This document shows, one piece after another, positions 45,401-53,988 of a stretch of DNA of 64,000 nucleotides. Numbering within the stretch: position 1 is the stretch's first letter; each line of letters begins with the position of its first letter. The translations under genes were made by a program, and so were the position numbers. The DNA comes from Streptomyces lucensis JCM 4490 (GTDB lineage: Bacteria; Actinomycetota; Actinomycetes; Streptomycetales; Streptomycetaceae), in the NCBI RefSeq assembly GCF_014650035.1, contig NZ_BMUE01000008.1, positions 1-64,000 of the forward strand, read 5' to 3'. Under the pieces are notes generated by a model. It saw only the letters and a list, made by a program, of their open reading frames with translations. It made no database searches and was not told the origin of the DNA.

Positions 45401-45609
45401 TCGTGGAACGCCTCATCGAGGATTCGCTCCACGACCTGCGACTCGCTGCCGGACACGTCGAAGCCCGCGCCCTGCAGACTAGTCTGTGCCTTGCCCGCGA
45501 ACGCGCCGAAGCCACCGGCCGCGATCAGCCAGAGCACCACCACCCACCAGCCGCGGCGGGTGACGAACGCGCCGAGCCGTGAGAAGCGATCGCCCTTTCT
45601 GTCAGACAT
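42424..45609 (-). CDS. MMPL-family exporter with inserted cupin domain
   Basis: A 1,061-residue RND/MMPL transporter with two halves of transmembrane helices (first half VVVLWLIAAGGFGAFAG, SLVGLGIAIDFCLVMVRRMR; second half VVALVIAMVNLLLLLLFFRS, LFALSTDYEVFLLSRVGENL). The second extracytoplasmic region is enlarged by a cupin near residues 600-770. It has motif 1 IPRHTHPGPEIMAGVKG (HxHx3Ex6G) near residue 683 and a motif-2-like IHRAQN. MMPL proteins export lipids; the cupin may bind a metal and the cargo. Start ATG 45609 has AGGAG upstream. It sits 41 bases after the CrtI-like gene. Confidence 0.93.
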   Translation of the reverse strand: MSDRKGDRFSRLGAFVTRRGWWVVVLWLIAAGGFGAFAGKAQTSLQGAGFDVSGSESQVVERILDEAFHDSATTNAVIVYSADGKATSASFAKKASAVDDKLRKVPGVAKVRSYYTDGDQMLLSKDEHTAITVVSLSGGQSEAQNKVPDLRKQTEGAGIDVKVTGFPAVQYDTYKLSQDDLAKTEMITFPVVAIFLLIFFRTVVAALVPLALGGLSVTIATGALRLLATQTSISVFAVNIGSLVGLGIAIDFCLVMVRRMREERAAGASSEQAVYTMMATSGRSVMFSGLTLLLSMGLVTAIFHDMMIVRSITFGVVLVAGLGLIGALTLVPALLRILGDRVERLRVMPKPKPKPQEPGTGVWYRLSMSVTRRPVAWLAVSVIFLGVLSLPLGHVKLIGANTAALPAETESAEGTRTVEAAFSENALNPIRITVRTKDKDGVFTSEFLRTLRRTTNTLAMDPRTEQIGSLSAMLQKLRDDQFATVSADYFNKLPNLEAGEVGATPGVDVKPVMYAPVNGKVFDTARIPAYMGVGEFSFPAGFEQSKRSTTALNALQVESGGLKVTADDGAYTVPSADPTHRTALPAGKSVDVRPGTQLVVPPDVAASFSTGRATKFVGVTVYTIRSSATDQQSSWTDGKPSTDLFAGAKRLVLSGGVVTGLPKGDAIIELDRVTVAPHAVIPRHTHPGPEIMAGVKGTLTIYSAPPDEMTATTADGKPRESHYNMPLTVKSGDHALVQMERIHRAQNLTDSPATVFSARIWKSGGLGTVPAAPEKIAGQFVNLDGRADTATITVVPKAGMYGQEHLNYVTDLRDRLLPQIDGLDAYEVKVGGDAASFIDFKGSLYGRFPVVALVIAMVNLLLLLLFFRSVLLPVKAAISSALPLVATYGVLVWLFQDGHGEGLLRFESQGMLNVVTPMIVFAVLFALSTDYEVFLLSRVGENLERTGSTERSVALGLQQTAGLITAAALILIATFGSLAASSVETLKEIGIGLAVGVLLDATVVRLVIVPATMQLAKGANWWLPAWLRPILPETKHKGPARSMTVPEPAKDTPSESAEAKE

Positions 45610-45650
45610 GCTGCATGCTCCTGTCTTGGAGGACGTGAGGGCTTTAGCGG

Positions 45651-47234
45651 TCAACGGGTACGGCGTGACAAGTCGTTGAGGACGGTGTTCGCGGTGTTGA
45701 AGCCGGACAGCATCACCCACGGCACGCCCGCTGCGGGCGTCGTCCAGTGCCCCGCCAGGTAGAGGCCGGGCACAGGGGTGCGCTGCTGCGGGCGCTCCTT
45801 GCTGAGCAGTTCGGGGGTGAATGCCCAGCCCGCGAAGGCGCCCTCGCTGTTGCCGGTGTCGGCCGCGAGGTCTAGCGGGGTGCGCACGGCCTGCGTGACG
45901 ATGTGCTCGGACAGACCCGGTATCAGCGCATTGGTGCGCTGGACAAAGCTGCGCGCAATCGTGTCGGCGTCGCGCTGCCAGTCGATGCCCTTCGTACGCA
46001 GCGTCGTGTACGACTCCAGCTTCATGGAGTGCCGGCCTGTGGGTGCCATCTCGCTCTGGTGGAGCGTCGCGATGTACGCGAAGTAGGCGGCCTTCTCGTA
46101 TTCGCCGTTCGGGAAGTGCTGCATGGCCCGCTCGATGTCGTCGTGAGGGTAGACGAAGTTGAGACGCTCCACTTTGTCCCGGTACGGCGTCAGGTCCATG
46201 TCGACACCTAGGTGTACCTGGAAGATCGATGGGGTCAGCGGCATCAACGGCAGCTCGGCACGCAGCTTCGGCGGCAGCAGCGCCGGGTCGATCATCTTCA
46301 GGAGCGTGGTGCGCCCGTCGGCTGCGCTGATCACGGCCCGCGCCCTCAACAGCCGCCCGCTCGCAGTCTCCACCCCGACCGCGCGCCCCTGGTCGACTAC
46401 TATCCGGGTGACGGCGTCACCCAGGTACAACGTGCCGCCTCGCTCCTCGAACAGCGCTGCAGTCTTCTGCGCGAGCTTCCCGAACCCGCCCAGCGGCAGC
46501 CACATCGTGCGCAGCGCGTGGATGAAGAACACCCCGGCGATCACCGCCGACAGCGTCTCGGGACCGGCCCCGATCCCCGCCGAGAGCATCGAGAAGTACG
46601 CTTTCAAATGCGGGTCGGAGATGTTGTCGTCGAGCAGCTCGGCGAACGTCTTCCGCTGGTAGCGCAGCAGGTCCCCACCAGGAATCCTCCGCACGCCCGG
46701 CAGCACGGCAAGGGCGCGGCCCACGTTCCGGCGCTGGAACTGCTCGAAGACCGGGTCGAGGGGGTGCCGTCTGCCGTTGCCCACGCGGAAAGCGGGCACG
46801 AACTGGTTGACCTGGTCGATCAGCGCCTCCATGGTCAAAAAGATCCGCCGGATACCGTCTCGCTCGTGCGGGAAACGCTGCCCGAACGCGTCTGCGGCGG
46901 CGGTTATATCGCCCGGGATGGTCAGCGCGTCGGCCGGGAACACGCACCTGAAGCTCTGGTTGATGGGCCGCATCTCCACGTGCTCGTCCAACTTGAGGCG
47001 CTGGAAGACCTCGCGGGCCTGCGCGCCGAGCCGGTATGCGAGGAAGATGTGCCCACCGTGGTCCCAGTGGAAGCCGTCCTGCCCGAACCCGTGCGCGTAC
47101 CCACCCACCCAGGTGTTCTTCTCGACCAGGGCGACCGAACGCCCGGCCTGAGCCAGCCGGGTGGCGGCCGACAGACCACCCATCCCGGAGCCGATCACGA
47201 CCACGTCGTAGTCGACGTCGTGCTCAGCAGCCAT
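45651..47234 (-). CDS. CrtI/phytoene-dehydrogenase-type FAD oxidoreductase
   Basis: About 527 residues. The N-terminal dinucleotide-binding motif is VVVIGSGMGGLSAATRLAQA, then VALVEKNTWVGGYAHGF. The C-terminal FAD-binding signature is GLYLAGHWTTPAAGVPWVML. The family includes carotenoid desaturases, isomerases and retinol saturases, which act on long conjugated or lipid substrates at membranes. AAAGGGA precedes GTG 47237 and ATG 47234; I used ATG. It is the first gene of the coupled operon. No other carotenoid genes are present, so the substrate is probably a non-carotenoid lipid. Confidence 0.92.
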   Translation of the reverse strand: MAAEHDVDYDVVVIGSGMGGLSAATRLAQAGRSVALVEKNTWVGGYAHGFGQDGFHWDHGGHIFLAYRLGAQAREVFQRLKLDEHVEMRPINQSFRCVFPADALTIPGDITAAADAFGQRFPHERDGIRRIFLTMEALIDQVNQFVPAFRVGNGRRHPLDPVFEQFQRRNVGRALAVLPGVRRIPGGDLLRYQRKTFAELLDDNISDPHLKAYFSMLSAGIGAGPETLSAVIAGVFFIHALRTMWLPLGGFGKLAQKTAALFEERGGTLYLGDAVTRIVVDQGRAVGVETASGRLLRARAVISAADGRTTLLKMIDPALLPPKLRAELPLMPLTPSIFQVHLGVDMDLTPYRDKVERLNFVYPHDDIERAMQHFPNGEYEKAAYFAYIATLHQSEMAPTGRHSMKLESYTTLRTKGIDWQRDADTIARSFVQRTNALIPGLSEHIVTQAVRTPLDLAADTGNSEGAFAGWAFTPELLSKERPQQRTPVPGLYLAGHWTTPAAGVPWVMLSGFNTANTVLNDLSRRTR

Positions 47235-47237
47235 CAC

Positions 47238-47663
47238 GCTAATTCCCTTTCTGACGCGTTGTCGAATAATGTCCATGTGCATCGGCTTACGAGAGTCCCG
47301 GGGTCCACTGGTTCACCGGTAGCGTGAGCCGGCGGCCGACCTCGGTCGGTGTCCCCCTCTAGGTAGCGGGCGGTAGTCCGCCCCGCTCAGTCGCCACAGA
47401 CACAGCGGGGCCTCGGCCACCACAGAGGCGGCGCATACCCCGCCGAACGGCACGGCGTCTCACCGAAATGCTCACCCGCGATGAACCGACCGCTCGGCCT
47501 ACCCTCCGCCGCCCCGGTGTCCTTGGACTAGCACCGTGCTGCCCGACCTCACCACGTGCGGGACGGCCTCGGGGGTGTCGCGCTCGATGACGACATCCCC
47601 GAGCTCGTGTGGACCTCCTCCACACAGCTGGCGAGACAAAGACCTCGGCGTGCGCAAGGCAGT
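47238..47663. other. Likely promoter region of the lipid operon
   Basis: About 425 bases between the GNAT-like gene and the CrtI-like gene, both on the minus strand. The open frames here look like shadows. I cannot identify clear -35/-10 boxes or an operator. Its length suggests a separate promoter for the seven-gene operon. Confidence 0.35.
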
Positions 47664-48671
47664 TCACGAGCGGTACGCGCAGCAATGCATAGCGCGTTCG
47701 TGGAGTTCGGTGTCGGCGAGCGTGCCGGCATCGCTCTGGGCGGCCAACAGATCGTCCGCGCCGTCCCACGACAGGGTGCTTGGCTCACCCGGTACAAGGC
47801 TGCTGCGCAGCTTGAGGAGGTTAACCAGACCGGGCTCGTCCAGGGCGGCGTCGACCTCGTGGAGGCGGGGCAGCGCCGTGGTGAGATCGCTGGTGAAGAC
47901 GGCGAAGGGGTGCACCTGGCGGCCGGAGTACCGCGGCCCGAGGAACGAGCCCTCGGGCACTCGCGGTGACGTGCCGCGCAGCATCACGGGCCGTACGCCG
48001 AAGAAGTCGACGTTTAGCTTCGCGACCGTCGGTTCCAGGTCCCCGATGAGGGCATCCATGGGCAGTGCGAGCGGCCCCGTGGCCACACGGAACAGGCCAA
48101 TGCCCACCTCGACCGGAGCTCTCAGCGACACCTGCGACAGTGGCTCGCACACCTTCCGTTTCACGAACCCGCCCAGCTCCCGCACCCGCACCACGGGCAG
48201 CTGGGGCAGCAGTCGCAGCCGATCGAAAACGCCAGTGCCGTGAACCTCCTCGACGGGGAACCGCGGCCGGTCCCGGTCGACCATGCGCAGCGACACGTCG
48301 GTGGTCCCGGGGGCACGCAGCAGCCCCGAGCAGAGCGGGAGCCCGTCGTCCGTGGCGGCAACGACATGGATGTCGTCGGGTGACGACGAACTCAGTTCCT
48401 GCCCCTGCATGAGCACCTGCTCAAGGCGTTGCGGCTCGACGAACCCGACCCGCAGGTACTGCACGATCCGGAACTCGACGAGCACCCGCAACTGTTCCTC
48501 ACTCAGATCCTGCGTCCACACGGCGTGCACCTGCACCCCGTGCCGCTGCCTGCGGTAGGCGAGCCTCGTCTCACTGATTCTGTCGAGGCCCTCGACGCGG
48601 GCGTGCTCCGCTCGCTGGAGCAGAGTGATGGTGTGTGCACCAAGGCGTGGTTTATCCGATACCGGTCCCAT
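47664..48671 (-). CDS. GNAT/autoinducer-synthase-like protein (tentative)
   Basis: A 335-residue protein of unknown function. AGGGGG precedes ATG 48671. The N-terminal half (VLVEFRIVQYLRVGFVEPQR, HVVAATDDGLPLCSGLLRA, VVRVRELGGFVKRKVCEPLS, VEVGIGLFRVAT) has the strand and helix rhythm of a GNAT/AHL-synthase fold, which transfers acyl groups. I see no firm catalytic motif. Codon use is normal for the genome. It is the nearest gene upstream of the lipid operon, so a role in making or sensing an acyl product is possible but speculative. Confidence 0.5.
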   Translation of the reverse strand: MGPVSDKPRLGAHTITLLQRAEHARVEGLDRISETRLAYRRQRHGVQVHAVWTQDLSEEQLRVLVEFRIVQYLRVGFVEPQRLEQVLMQGQELSSSSPDDIHVVAATDDGLPLCSGLLRAPGTTDVSLRMVDRDRPRFPVEEVHGTGVFDRLRLLPQLPVVRVRELGGFVKRKVCEPLSQVSLRAPVEVGIGLFRVATGPLALPMDALIGDLEPTVAKLNVDFFGVRPVMLRGTSPRVPEGSFLGPRYSGRQVHPFAVFTSDLTTALPRLHEVDAALDEPGLVNLLKLRSSLVPGEPSTLSWDGADDLLAAQSDAGTLADTELHERAMHCCAYRS

Positions 48672-48956
48672 GCGTTCCCCCTGTGTTCGTTACGCGACGT
48701 CCGGCCGGCGCCGGGGTCGATCGAACCGTCACAACGTGGTGGTACTCGGCTGCAGCTTCGTGGTTCTGCTGATGTGGGACACCGAGCCATGTACAACCCG
48801 GTGGGAAACCCCGTGACTGTCCCGGAGCACTTCGCAAAGACGGCTGCTCGAGGCTCACAACACCAGCCGCGATCACTTCCCGCGGGACAGCGGTAGAGGC
48901 CGGTGAGTAAGAGACTGCCCTTCGAGGATTTCGGTCACCATGCCTTTCAGCGCTGG

Positions 48957-49315
48957 CTAAAAGGGTCGGACGGATAGACGATCGCCCTCGTGCTGCGCAT
49001 CCACTTCGGTGTCGTACCTGCCGTAGTCGTGGGGGCGGCTGGTGCGTCGCAACTCCCGGCTGGCCGCCGACGGTGCCCGTCCGAGTAGGCCGGCTACCTC
49101 CCGGATCGTTAGGCCGCGATCACCAACGAGGCGGTTCTGCGGCGCTCCACCAGTGACGAGCACCGGCCCGAACGCGTAGTCTCCGGCAGATAGTCCAGTT
49201 GGAGTCTCGCGCCCCCGAGGCGCCTGCACGCCTCGACGCTGCCCACCCCGGTCATTGGAAGGCGCCAGTACTGGGCCTCAAGCTCCAGCCTGCGCTTACG
49301 TCCCCACCTAGCCAT
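48957..49315 (-). pseudogene. IS30-family transposase N-terminal remnant
   Basis: Two minus-strand frames together resemble the start of an IS30 transposase: RKRRLELEAQYWRLPMTG with GVGSVEACRRLG, then GLTIREVAGLLGRAPSAASR ELRR with GRYDTEV. A frameshift separates them and the catalytic half is absent. About 285 bases on its right side toward the GNAT-like gene hold no gene I can support. Confidence 0.6.
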
Positions 49316-49606
49316 CAACACTCCACAGTGATCAAGGAGTGTGGCGACAAGCGTCGGAAGCCAACCGTCGGCAGTGGCACACGATTCAGCCGCCTCCGAC
49401 AACGTGCTGGGGGGCAGCCAACACGGGCTACGGTACAGATACCCAGGCCAGCGAGCGCTGTTCCACACCGGTCATGCTCAGCCCATCTGTACAGCCGTCC
49501 GTGAACAACCAACCGGCGATTGCAGCGCATCGTGCCCTGCTCACCGGTTTCCTCCTCCGTTGCATGCGAATTGGGGACTGTAAATCGTTCGGTGTAACTC
49601 CCGATC

Positions 49607-50366
49607 ATGGAAGATGCATCGATGACCAGTGAGAACGTGGCCGAGCAGGAGACTGTCGAGTCGGCAGCGGCGGTGTCGGCGAAGGCCGTGGACGACCAGC
49701 TGATCGACGAGCTGGTGAGCCGGGCCCAGGCCGAGGGCCTGCAGCTGACCGGTGAGGGCGGACTGCTGCAGCAGCTGACCAAGCGGCTGCTCGAATCCGC
49801 CCTGGAGGGCGAGATCACCGACCACCTCGGCTATGAAAGGCACGATCCGGCCGGCAAGGACGGCGGCAACTCCCGCAACGGCAAACGCTCCAAGACCGTC
49901 CTGACCGACGTCGGGCCGGTGGAGATTGCCGTGCCCCGCGACCGGGACGGCTGCTTCGAACCGAAGATCGTCAAGAAACGGCAGAAGCGCTTGACCGGCG
50001 TCGACGAGATGGTCATCTCGCTGGCCGCGAAGGGCCTGACCACCGGTGAAGTCCAGGCCCACCTGGCCGAGGTGTATGGCGCCGAGGTCTCCCGCCAGAC
50101 CATCTCCACCATCACCGACAGGGTCCTCGAGGGCATGGCCGAATGGCAAAGCCGCCCCCTCGACGCCGTCTATCCGGTGGTCTTCATCGACGCCATCCAC
50201 GTGAAGATCCGCGACGGCGCCGTCGCCAACCGGCCCATCTATGTGGCCCTGGCCGTCACCACCGAAGGCCGGCGCGAGGTCCTGGGCCTGTGGGCCGGCG
50301 ACGGCGGTGAAGGCGCCAAGCACTGGCTGCACATCCTCACCGAGATCAAGAACCGCGGTGTCAGCG
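49607..50366 (+). pseudogene. IS256 transposase, 5' part
   Basis: The N-terminal 250 or so residues of an IS256 transposase: LTKRLLESALEGEITDHLGY, NSRNGKRSKTVLTDVGPVEI, VYPVVFIDAIHVKIRDGAV (first catalytic Asp region) and VLGLWAGDGGEGAKHWLHIL. The coding frame is broken after EIKNRGV by the IS4-type insertion and resumes at 52165. Confidence 0.85.
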
Positions 50367-52164
50367 CAAGACCGCGGAGTTACGCCTCCGCCGCATCCGT
50401 CAACTCGTGCTCCCATGAGGGCGGGACCCCGGTATGCAGGAGATCGACCAAGATCTGAATGCATGAGAGGTCCCGTTGGCCGACAAGTCTGCCACCGCTG
50501 CGCTGCTGTGTCCCGAGGATGTTGACGATGCCCTGCTCGCTCCCGGTCATCTCGGTGAGCTGTCCCGCTACCTTCCAGTCGAGCTTGTGGACGCCGTCGT
50601 GGAAGAACATCGGGCTGTGGAACAGCGTCGGCGTCTGTTGCCGTCCCGGATCGGGGTGTACTTCGTTTTCGCACTCTGCCTGTTTCCTGCCCTCGGCTAC
50701 CGGCGCGTCTGGAGCAAGCTGGTCTGTGGCCTGGGGCGCCTGTGCTCCGTCGAGCCCAGCGAAAAGGCGCTGAGGTGTCTGCGCAGGCGCTTGGGTCCCG
50801 GTCCGTTCCAGGCGCTGTTCTCGGTGGTCGCTGGTCCCCTCGCCCAACCGTCTACGCCCGGAGTGCGCTATCGGCGCTGGCGCACTGTGGCCTTCGACGC
50901 GTGCAGCGCGATCAAGGTGCCTGACTCGGAGAGGAACCGGGCCTGGCTCGGCAGGATCCAGGCCCGCCTGGGATGGGCCGGCTATCCGCTGCTGCGACTG
51001 ACCACCCTGTGCGAGACGGGAACCCGCGGACTGCTGGGCGCCGTGTTCGGGCCGACCAGCGAATACGAGACCACATACGCACGGCAGTTGCTGCCACTGC
51101 TGGACGGGAGCATGCTCCTGCTGGCCGACCGGGGCTACGACGCCAACGAGTTTCTGGCCGACGTAGCCGGCACCGGGGCGCAGTTCGTCATCCGCATCAC
51201 CGCCCGGCGCCGTCCGGCCGTGCTCGCCGTTCTGCCGGACGGCTCCTACCTGACCAGGCTCGGCACGCTGAAGGCCCGGGTCATCGACGCGACCGTCACC
51301 ATGAAGGTCGACAGCGGGGAGGAGACCCGCGAGCACTACCGCATCGCCACCACTCTCCTCGACCACCGCCGTGACCCCGCCGAGGTGCTGGTGAAGCTCT
51401 ACCGGGAACGGTGGGAGATCGAATCCGCCTATTACGCCCTGCGCCACACGCTCCAGGACGGCCTGGTGCTGCGCTCGAAGGACCGCGTCGGCCTGGAACA
51501 GCAGATGTGGGCTCAGCTGACGGTCTACCAGCTTCTGCGGACGGCCAGGGTCGATGCCGTGGAGTCGCAGCCGGGCACCGATCCGGACCGGGCCAGCTTC
51601 ACGATCGCCTTGGAAACCGCCCGCGAGCAGGTCGTGCTCGCACACGCTGTCACCGGGACGGGAGATTCCGGCGTACTGGTCGGTGCCATCGGACGGGCGG
51701 TCCTGGCCGGGCTGTTGCCATCGCGACGACCCCGGACCAGCCCCCGCATCGTCAAGGCCGGACGCTCGCGTTATCCCTCCCGCCCGGCCGAGTCCCGCCC
51801 CCGGCAGAGCCGCTCGATCACCGACCTGCACGTCCGTCTGCGGGCGGCACCCGTTTCCCCACCACCGCTGCCGACGGATCCGCACGCTGACCTCCGCAAG
51901 GCGGCGGCCGGGCTCCGGCCGATGGGTGCGGGCAACAGGAACAGAACCTTCCACCTCATGGCCGCCGACCCAGAGCGATCGTGGCGCCCCCGCGAGGTCG
52001 CCACGGCACTGGGCATCCACAACACCGCGAGCTTCGCCACCCAGATGAGCCAATGGGCAGCCGAGGGCCTCCTCCAGAAGATCTCCTACGGCACCTACAT
52101 GCTTGCCGACTCCTGGAGAAGCACGAGTTGACGGATGCGGCCGAGGCGTAACTCCGCGGTCTTG
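50367..52164 (+). mobile_element. IS4-type element with 45-bp inverted repeats
   Basis: The terminal repeats at 50367-50411 and 52120-52164 match at 44 of 45 positions and begin CAAGACCGCGGAGTTACGCC. The element is about 1.8 kb and carries one intact transposase gene. A clean target duplication is not visible. It sits inside the IS256 transposase gene, so it arrived later, and its near-identical ends suggest recent activity. Confidence 0.9.
50476..52131 (+). CDS. IS4-family transposase (with IS4 N-terminal domain)
   Basis: A 551-residue intact transposase. The N-terminal IS4-type domain (ELSRYLPVELVDAVVEEH, RLLPSRIGVYFVFALCLFP) is followed by a DDE core: VAFDACSAIKVPDSERN (Asp), LLLADRGYDANEFL (Asp), and KLYRERWEIESAYYALRHTL (YREK-like Glu motif). 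A C-terminal winged-helix-like extension (HLMAADPERSWRPREVATAL) follows. TTG 50476 was chosen because GAGAGG lies just upstream. The gene is undamaged, so the element may still move. Confidence 0.88.
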   Translation: MADKSATAALLCPEDVDDALLAPGHLGELSRYLPVELVDAVVEEHRAVEQRRRLLPSRIGVYFVFALCLFPALGYRRVWSKLVCGLGRLCSVEPSEKALRCLRRRLGPGPFQALFSVVAGPLAQPSTPGVRYRRWRTVAFDACSAIKVPDSERNRAWLGRIQARLGWAGYPLLRLTTLCETGTRGLLGAVFGPTSEYETTYARQLLPLLDGSMLLLADRGYDANEFLADVAGTGAQFVIRITARRRPAVLAVLPDGSYLTRLGTLKARVIDATVTMKVDSGEETREHYRIATTLLDHRRDPAEVLVKLYRERWEIESAYYALRHTLQDGLVLRSKDRVGLEQQMWAQLTVYQLLRTARVDAVESQPGTDPDRASFTIALETAREQVVLAHAVTGTGDSGVLVGAIGRAVLAGLLPSRRPRTSPRIVKAGRSRYPSRPAESRPRQSRSITDLHVRLRAAPVSPPPLPTDPHADLRKAAAGLRPMGAGNRNRTFHLMAADPERSWRPREVATALGIHNTASFATQMSQWAAEGLLQKISYGTYMLADSWRSTS

Positions 52165-52723
52165 GGCGTGAACGATGTGCTCATGCTCGTCTGCGACGGC
52201 CTCAAGGGCCTGCCCGAGGCAGTAGAGACGGTCTGGCCGAGGACGATCGTGCAGACCTGCGTCGTCCACCTGCTGCGGAACTCCTTCCGCTATGCCGCCC
52301 GCCAGGACTGGGACAAGATCGCCCGCCTCCTCAAGCCCGTCTACACCGCGCCGACCGAGGAGGCCGCCCTAGAGCGGTTCGCCGAGTTCGCCGACGCCTG
52401 GGGCAGGAAGTATCCGGCGATCGTGAAACTCTGGGAGAACGCCTGGGAGGAGTTCACTCCGTTCCTGCGGTTCGACACCGAGATCCGCCGCATCGTCTGC
52501 ACGACGAACGCGATCGAGTCGGTGAACGCGCGGATCCGGCGAGCGGTCAAGGTTCGCGGACACTTCCCCAACGAGCAGGCCCCGTTGAAGTGCGTCCCAC
52601 AGGGCGATCATGTCGCTCGATCCCACGGGCAAGGGCCAGGCCCGCTGGACCATGCGCTGGAAGACCGCACTGAACGCCTTCGACATCACCTTCGACGGCC
52701 GACTCTCAGCAGCCCGCCACTAA
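52165..52723 (+). pseudogene. IS256 transposase, 3' part, frameshifted
   Basis: Continues the split transposase: GVNDVLMLVCDGLKGLPEAV, WPRTIVQTCVVHLLRNSFRY, FDTEIRRIVCTTNAIESVNA (catalytic Glu). Near 52593 the sequence GTCCCACAGGGCGATC replaces the expected GTCTACATGGCGATC-like text, adding one base and breaking the frame. After correction the normal C-terminus (FDITFDGRLSAARH) ends at 52723. Confidence 0.82.
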
Positions 52724-52840
52724 CCAACCACCCTGATTACACCGTTCATTTGACAGACCCACGAATTGCAGCAGTCGTCTGCCACGACGGCAGTGGTAAG
52801 ACTCGAGGTTGTGTCCCTCTCGCCGCGGCCTCGCTCGGCC

Positions 52841-53851
52841 CTATCCGGTTGTGGAGTTGAGGAGGGCTTGACCTGCGGGACTGATGGTGTGGCGGACGCT
52901 TTGCCCGTCACGGGTGAGGACGGTGAGCCCGGCATTGCGCAGCACGTGCGCATGTTGACTGGCACTCGCGAGGGAGATGCCGGCATGGGCTGCGAGTTGT
53001 GTGGTGGTGCATTCGGCATGCTCGGCTATGACCCACAAGACGGTAGCGCGGGTTCGGCCGAGCAGTGCGCGTAGGGAGGCCGGGGCCTCACTCAAGATGC
53101 CGGCTGTGACGACGGCGGGAGCTGTAGTGGCGTGGGCACTGTCCCGGACCGGGAAGGTGATCCAGGGCTGGCCGTCGTCCGGGTAATCAAAAGCGGGGTA
53201 GTGGGCGCCGAACACGGTGGGGATGAGGAGGAGCCCCCGTCCCGCAAGGTGAACGTCTCCATCGCGTTTGGAGGCCGTGGTCAGGTGCAGTACTGGAGAG
53301 GCCCAGGTGATGTAGCGCGGGTTGAGTTCGCTCAGCAGGCGTTCGACGCCGTGCTCAGCCAGTTGTCGCAGGCGCCAGGCCCGGTCCACGCTGGCGAGTT
53401 GCTCGATGCGAGGCCAGTATGGAGCGATGCACGACTCATGGGCCTGATGCACCGCCTCGGCCAAGCGGACCACAAGCGAGGGATTTTCCCGTAGCTGCCG
53501 GGCCGCTCGGGGCACGTGCCGAAGACCGGCTGTCCATTGGTCCACGTCTGCGGTAACGCGTTGTTTCGGAGTGGAGGACAGTCTTTCCAGGAAGTCGTCC
53601 GGCTGCTCGGCTCGGCTCAGGTCCAGGAAGTCCGCAGACGGCCCGAGTGCGGGGATGAAGTCGAACAGCGGTGTGGGACGTGGCTGCAGCCGCGCTGCTA
53701 CTTGACGCCGCCACGCGTCGAACCTGACCGGATGGCTTCGCTCCTGGAGGAGCCGAATGCCGATGTCGAGTTCCAATAGGGGTCGAACACCTGATGCCAA
53801 ATGGGTACGGCCCAGATCCTCGGCCGTGAAATGGATCCGCAAGGTCACCAC
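52841..53851 (-). CDS. ArsR-type HTH regulator, paralogue of the 36-kb regulator
   Basis: A 336-residue protein starting MVTLRIHFTAEDLGRTHLAS, with the same long N-terminal domain and a C-terminal winged helix (LLGRTRATVLWVIAEHAECT, AGISLASASQHAHVLRNAGL, DGQSVRHTISPAG). A transcriptional regulator with unknown ligand and target. It lies between two insertion sequences and has no evident target gene beside it. The start is at 53851; the in-frame LRIHF is two codons in, as in the paralogue. Confidence 0.87.
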   Translation of the reverse strand: MVTLRIHFTAEDLGRTHLASGVRPLLELDIGIRLLQERSHPVRFDAWRRQVAARLQPRPTPLFDFIPALGPSADFLDLSRAEQPDDFLERLSSTPKQRVTADVDQWTAGLRHVPRAARQLRENPSLVVRLAEAVHQAHESCIAPYWPRIEQLASVDRAWRLRQLAEHGVERLLSELNPRYITWASPVLHLTTASKRDGDVHLAGRGLLLIPTVFGAHYPAFDYPDDGQPWITFPVRDSAHATTAPAVVTAGILSEAPASLRALLGRTRATVLWVIAEHAECTTTQLAAHAGISLASASQHAHVLRNAGLTVLTRDGQSVRHTISPAGQALLNSTTG

Positions 53852-53988
53852 CGCAGTCTCGCCACCGATGTGCGTGTCGGCCCAGTACTAAACGAGTCGT
53901 ACAGCCTCGCTCTCCTCCCGGCTCTGTGGGCAAGCGAGAGCGCGGTCGGCAGGCTTGCACCGGCGCAGACATGATCCTGAGCGCCGAC

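Larger units (their letters stand above)
49574..52760 (+). mobile_element. IS256-family element interrupted by an IS4-type element
   Basis: The ends are imperfect inverted repeats (GGGACTGTAAA...CGGTGTAA on the left; GGGTCTGTCAAA...CGGTGTAA when the right end is inverted). The flanks are GCGAATTG on the left and ACGAATTG on the right, an 8-bp target duplication with one mismatch. The transposase gene is split by a 1.8-kb IS4-type insertion and is also frameshifted near its 3' end. Confidence 0.85.

Noticed and set aside
42913..45582. Plus-strand 889-codon open frame
   Set aside because: It lies opposite the MMPL gene, is extremely rich in Arg, His, Asp and Gly, and has no family pattern. It is shadow coding from GC bias.
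45651..47234. Carotenoid biosynthesis cluster
   Set aside because: Only one CrtI-like gene is present. There is no phytoene synthase, GGPP synthase or cyclase nearby, and the neighbours act on acyl lipids.
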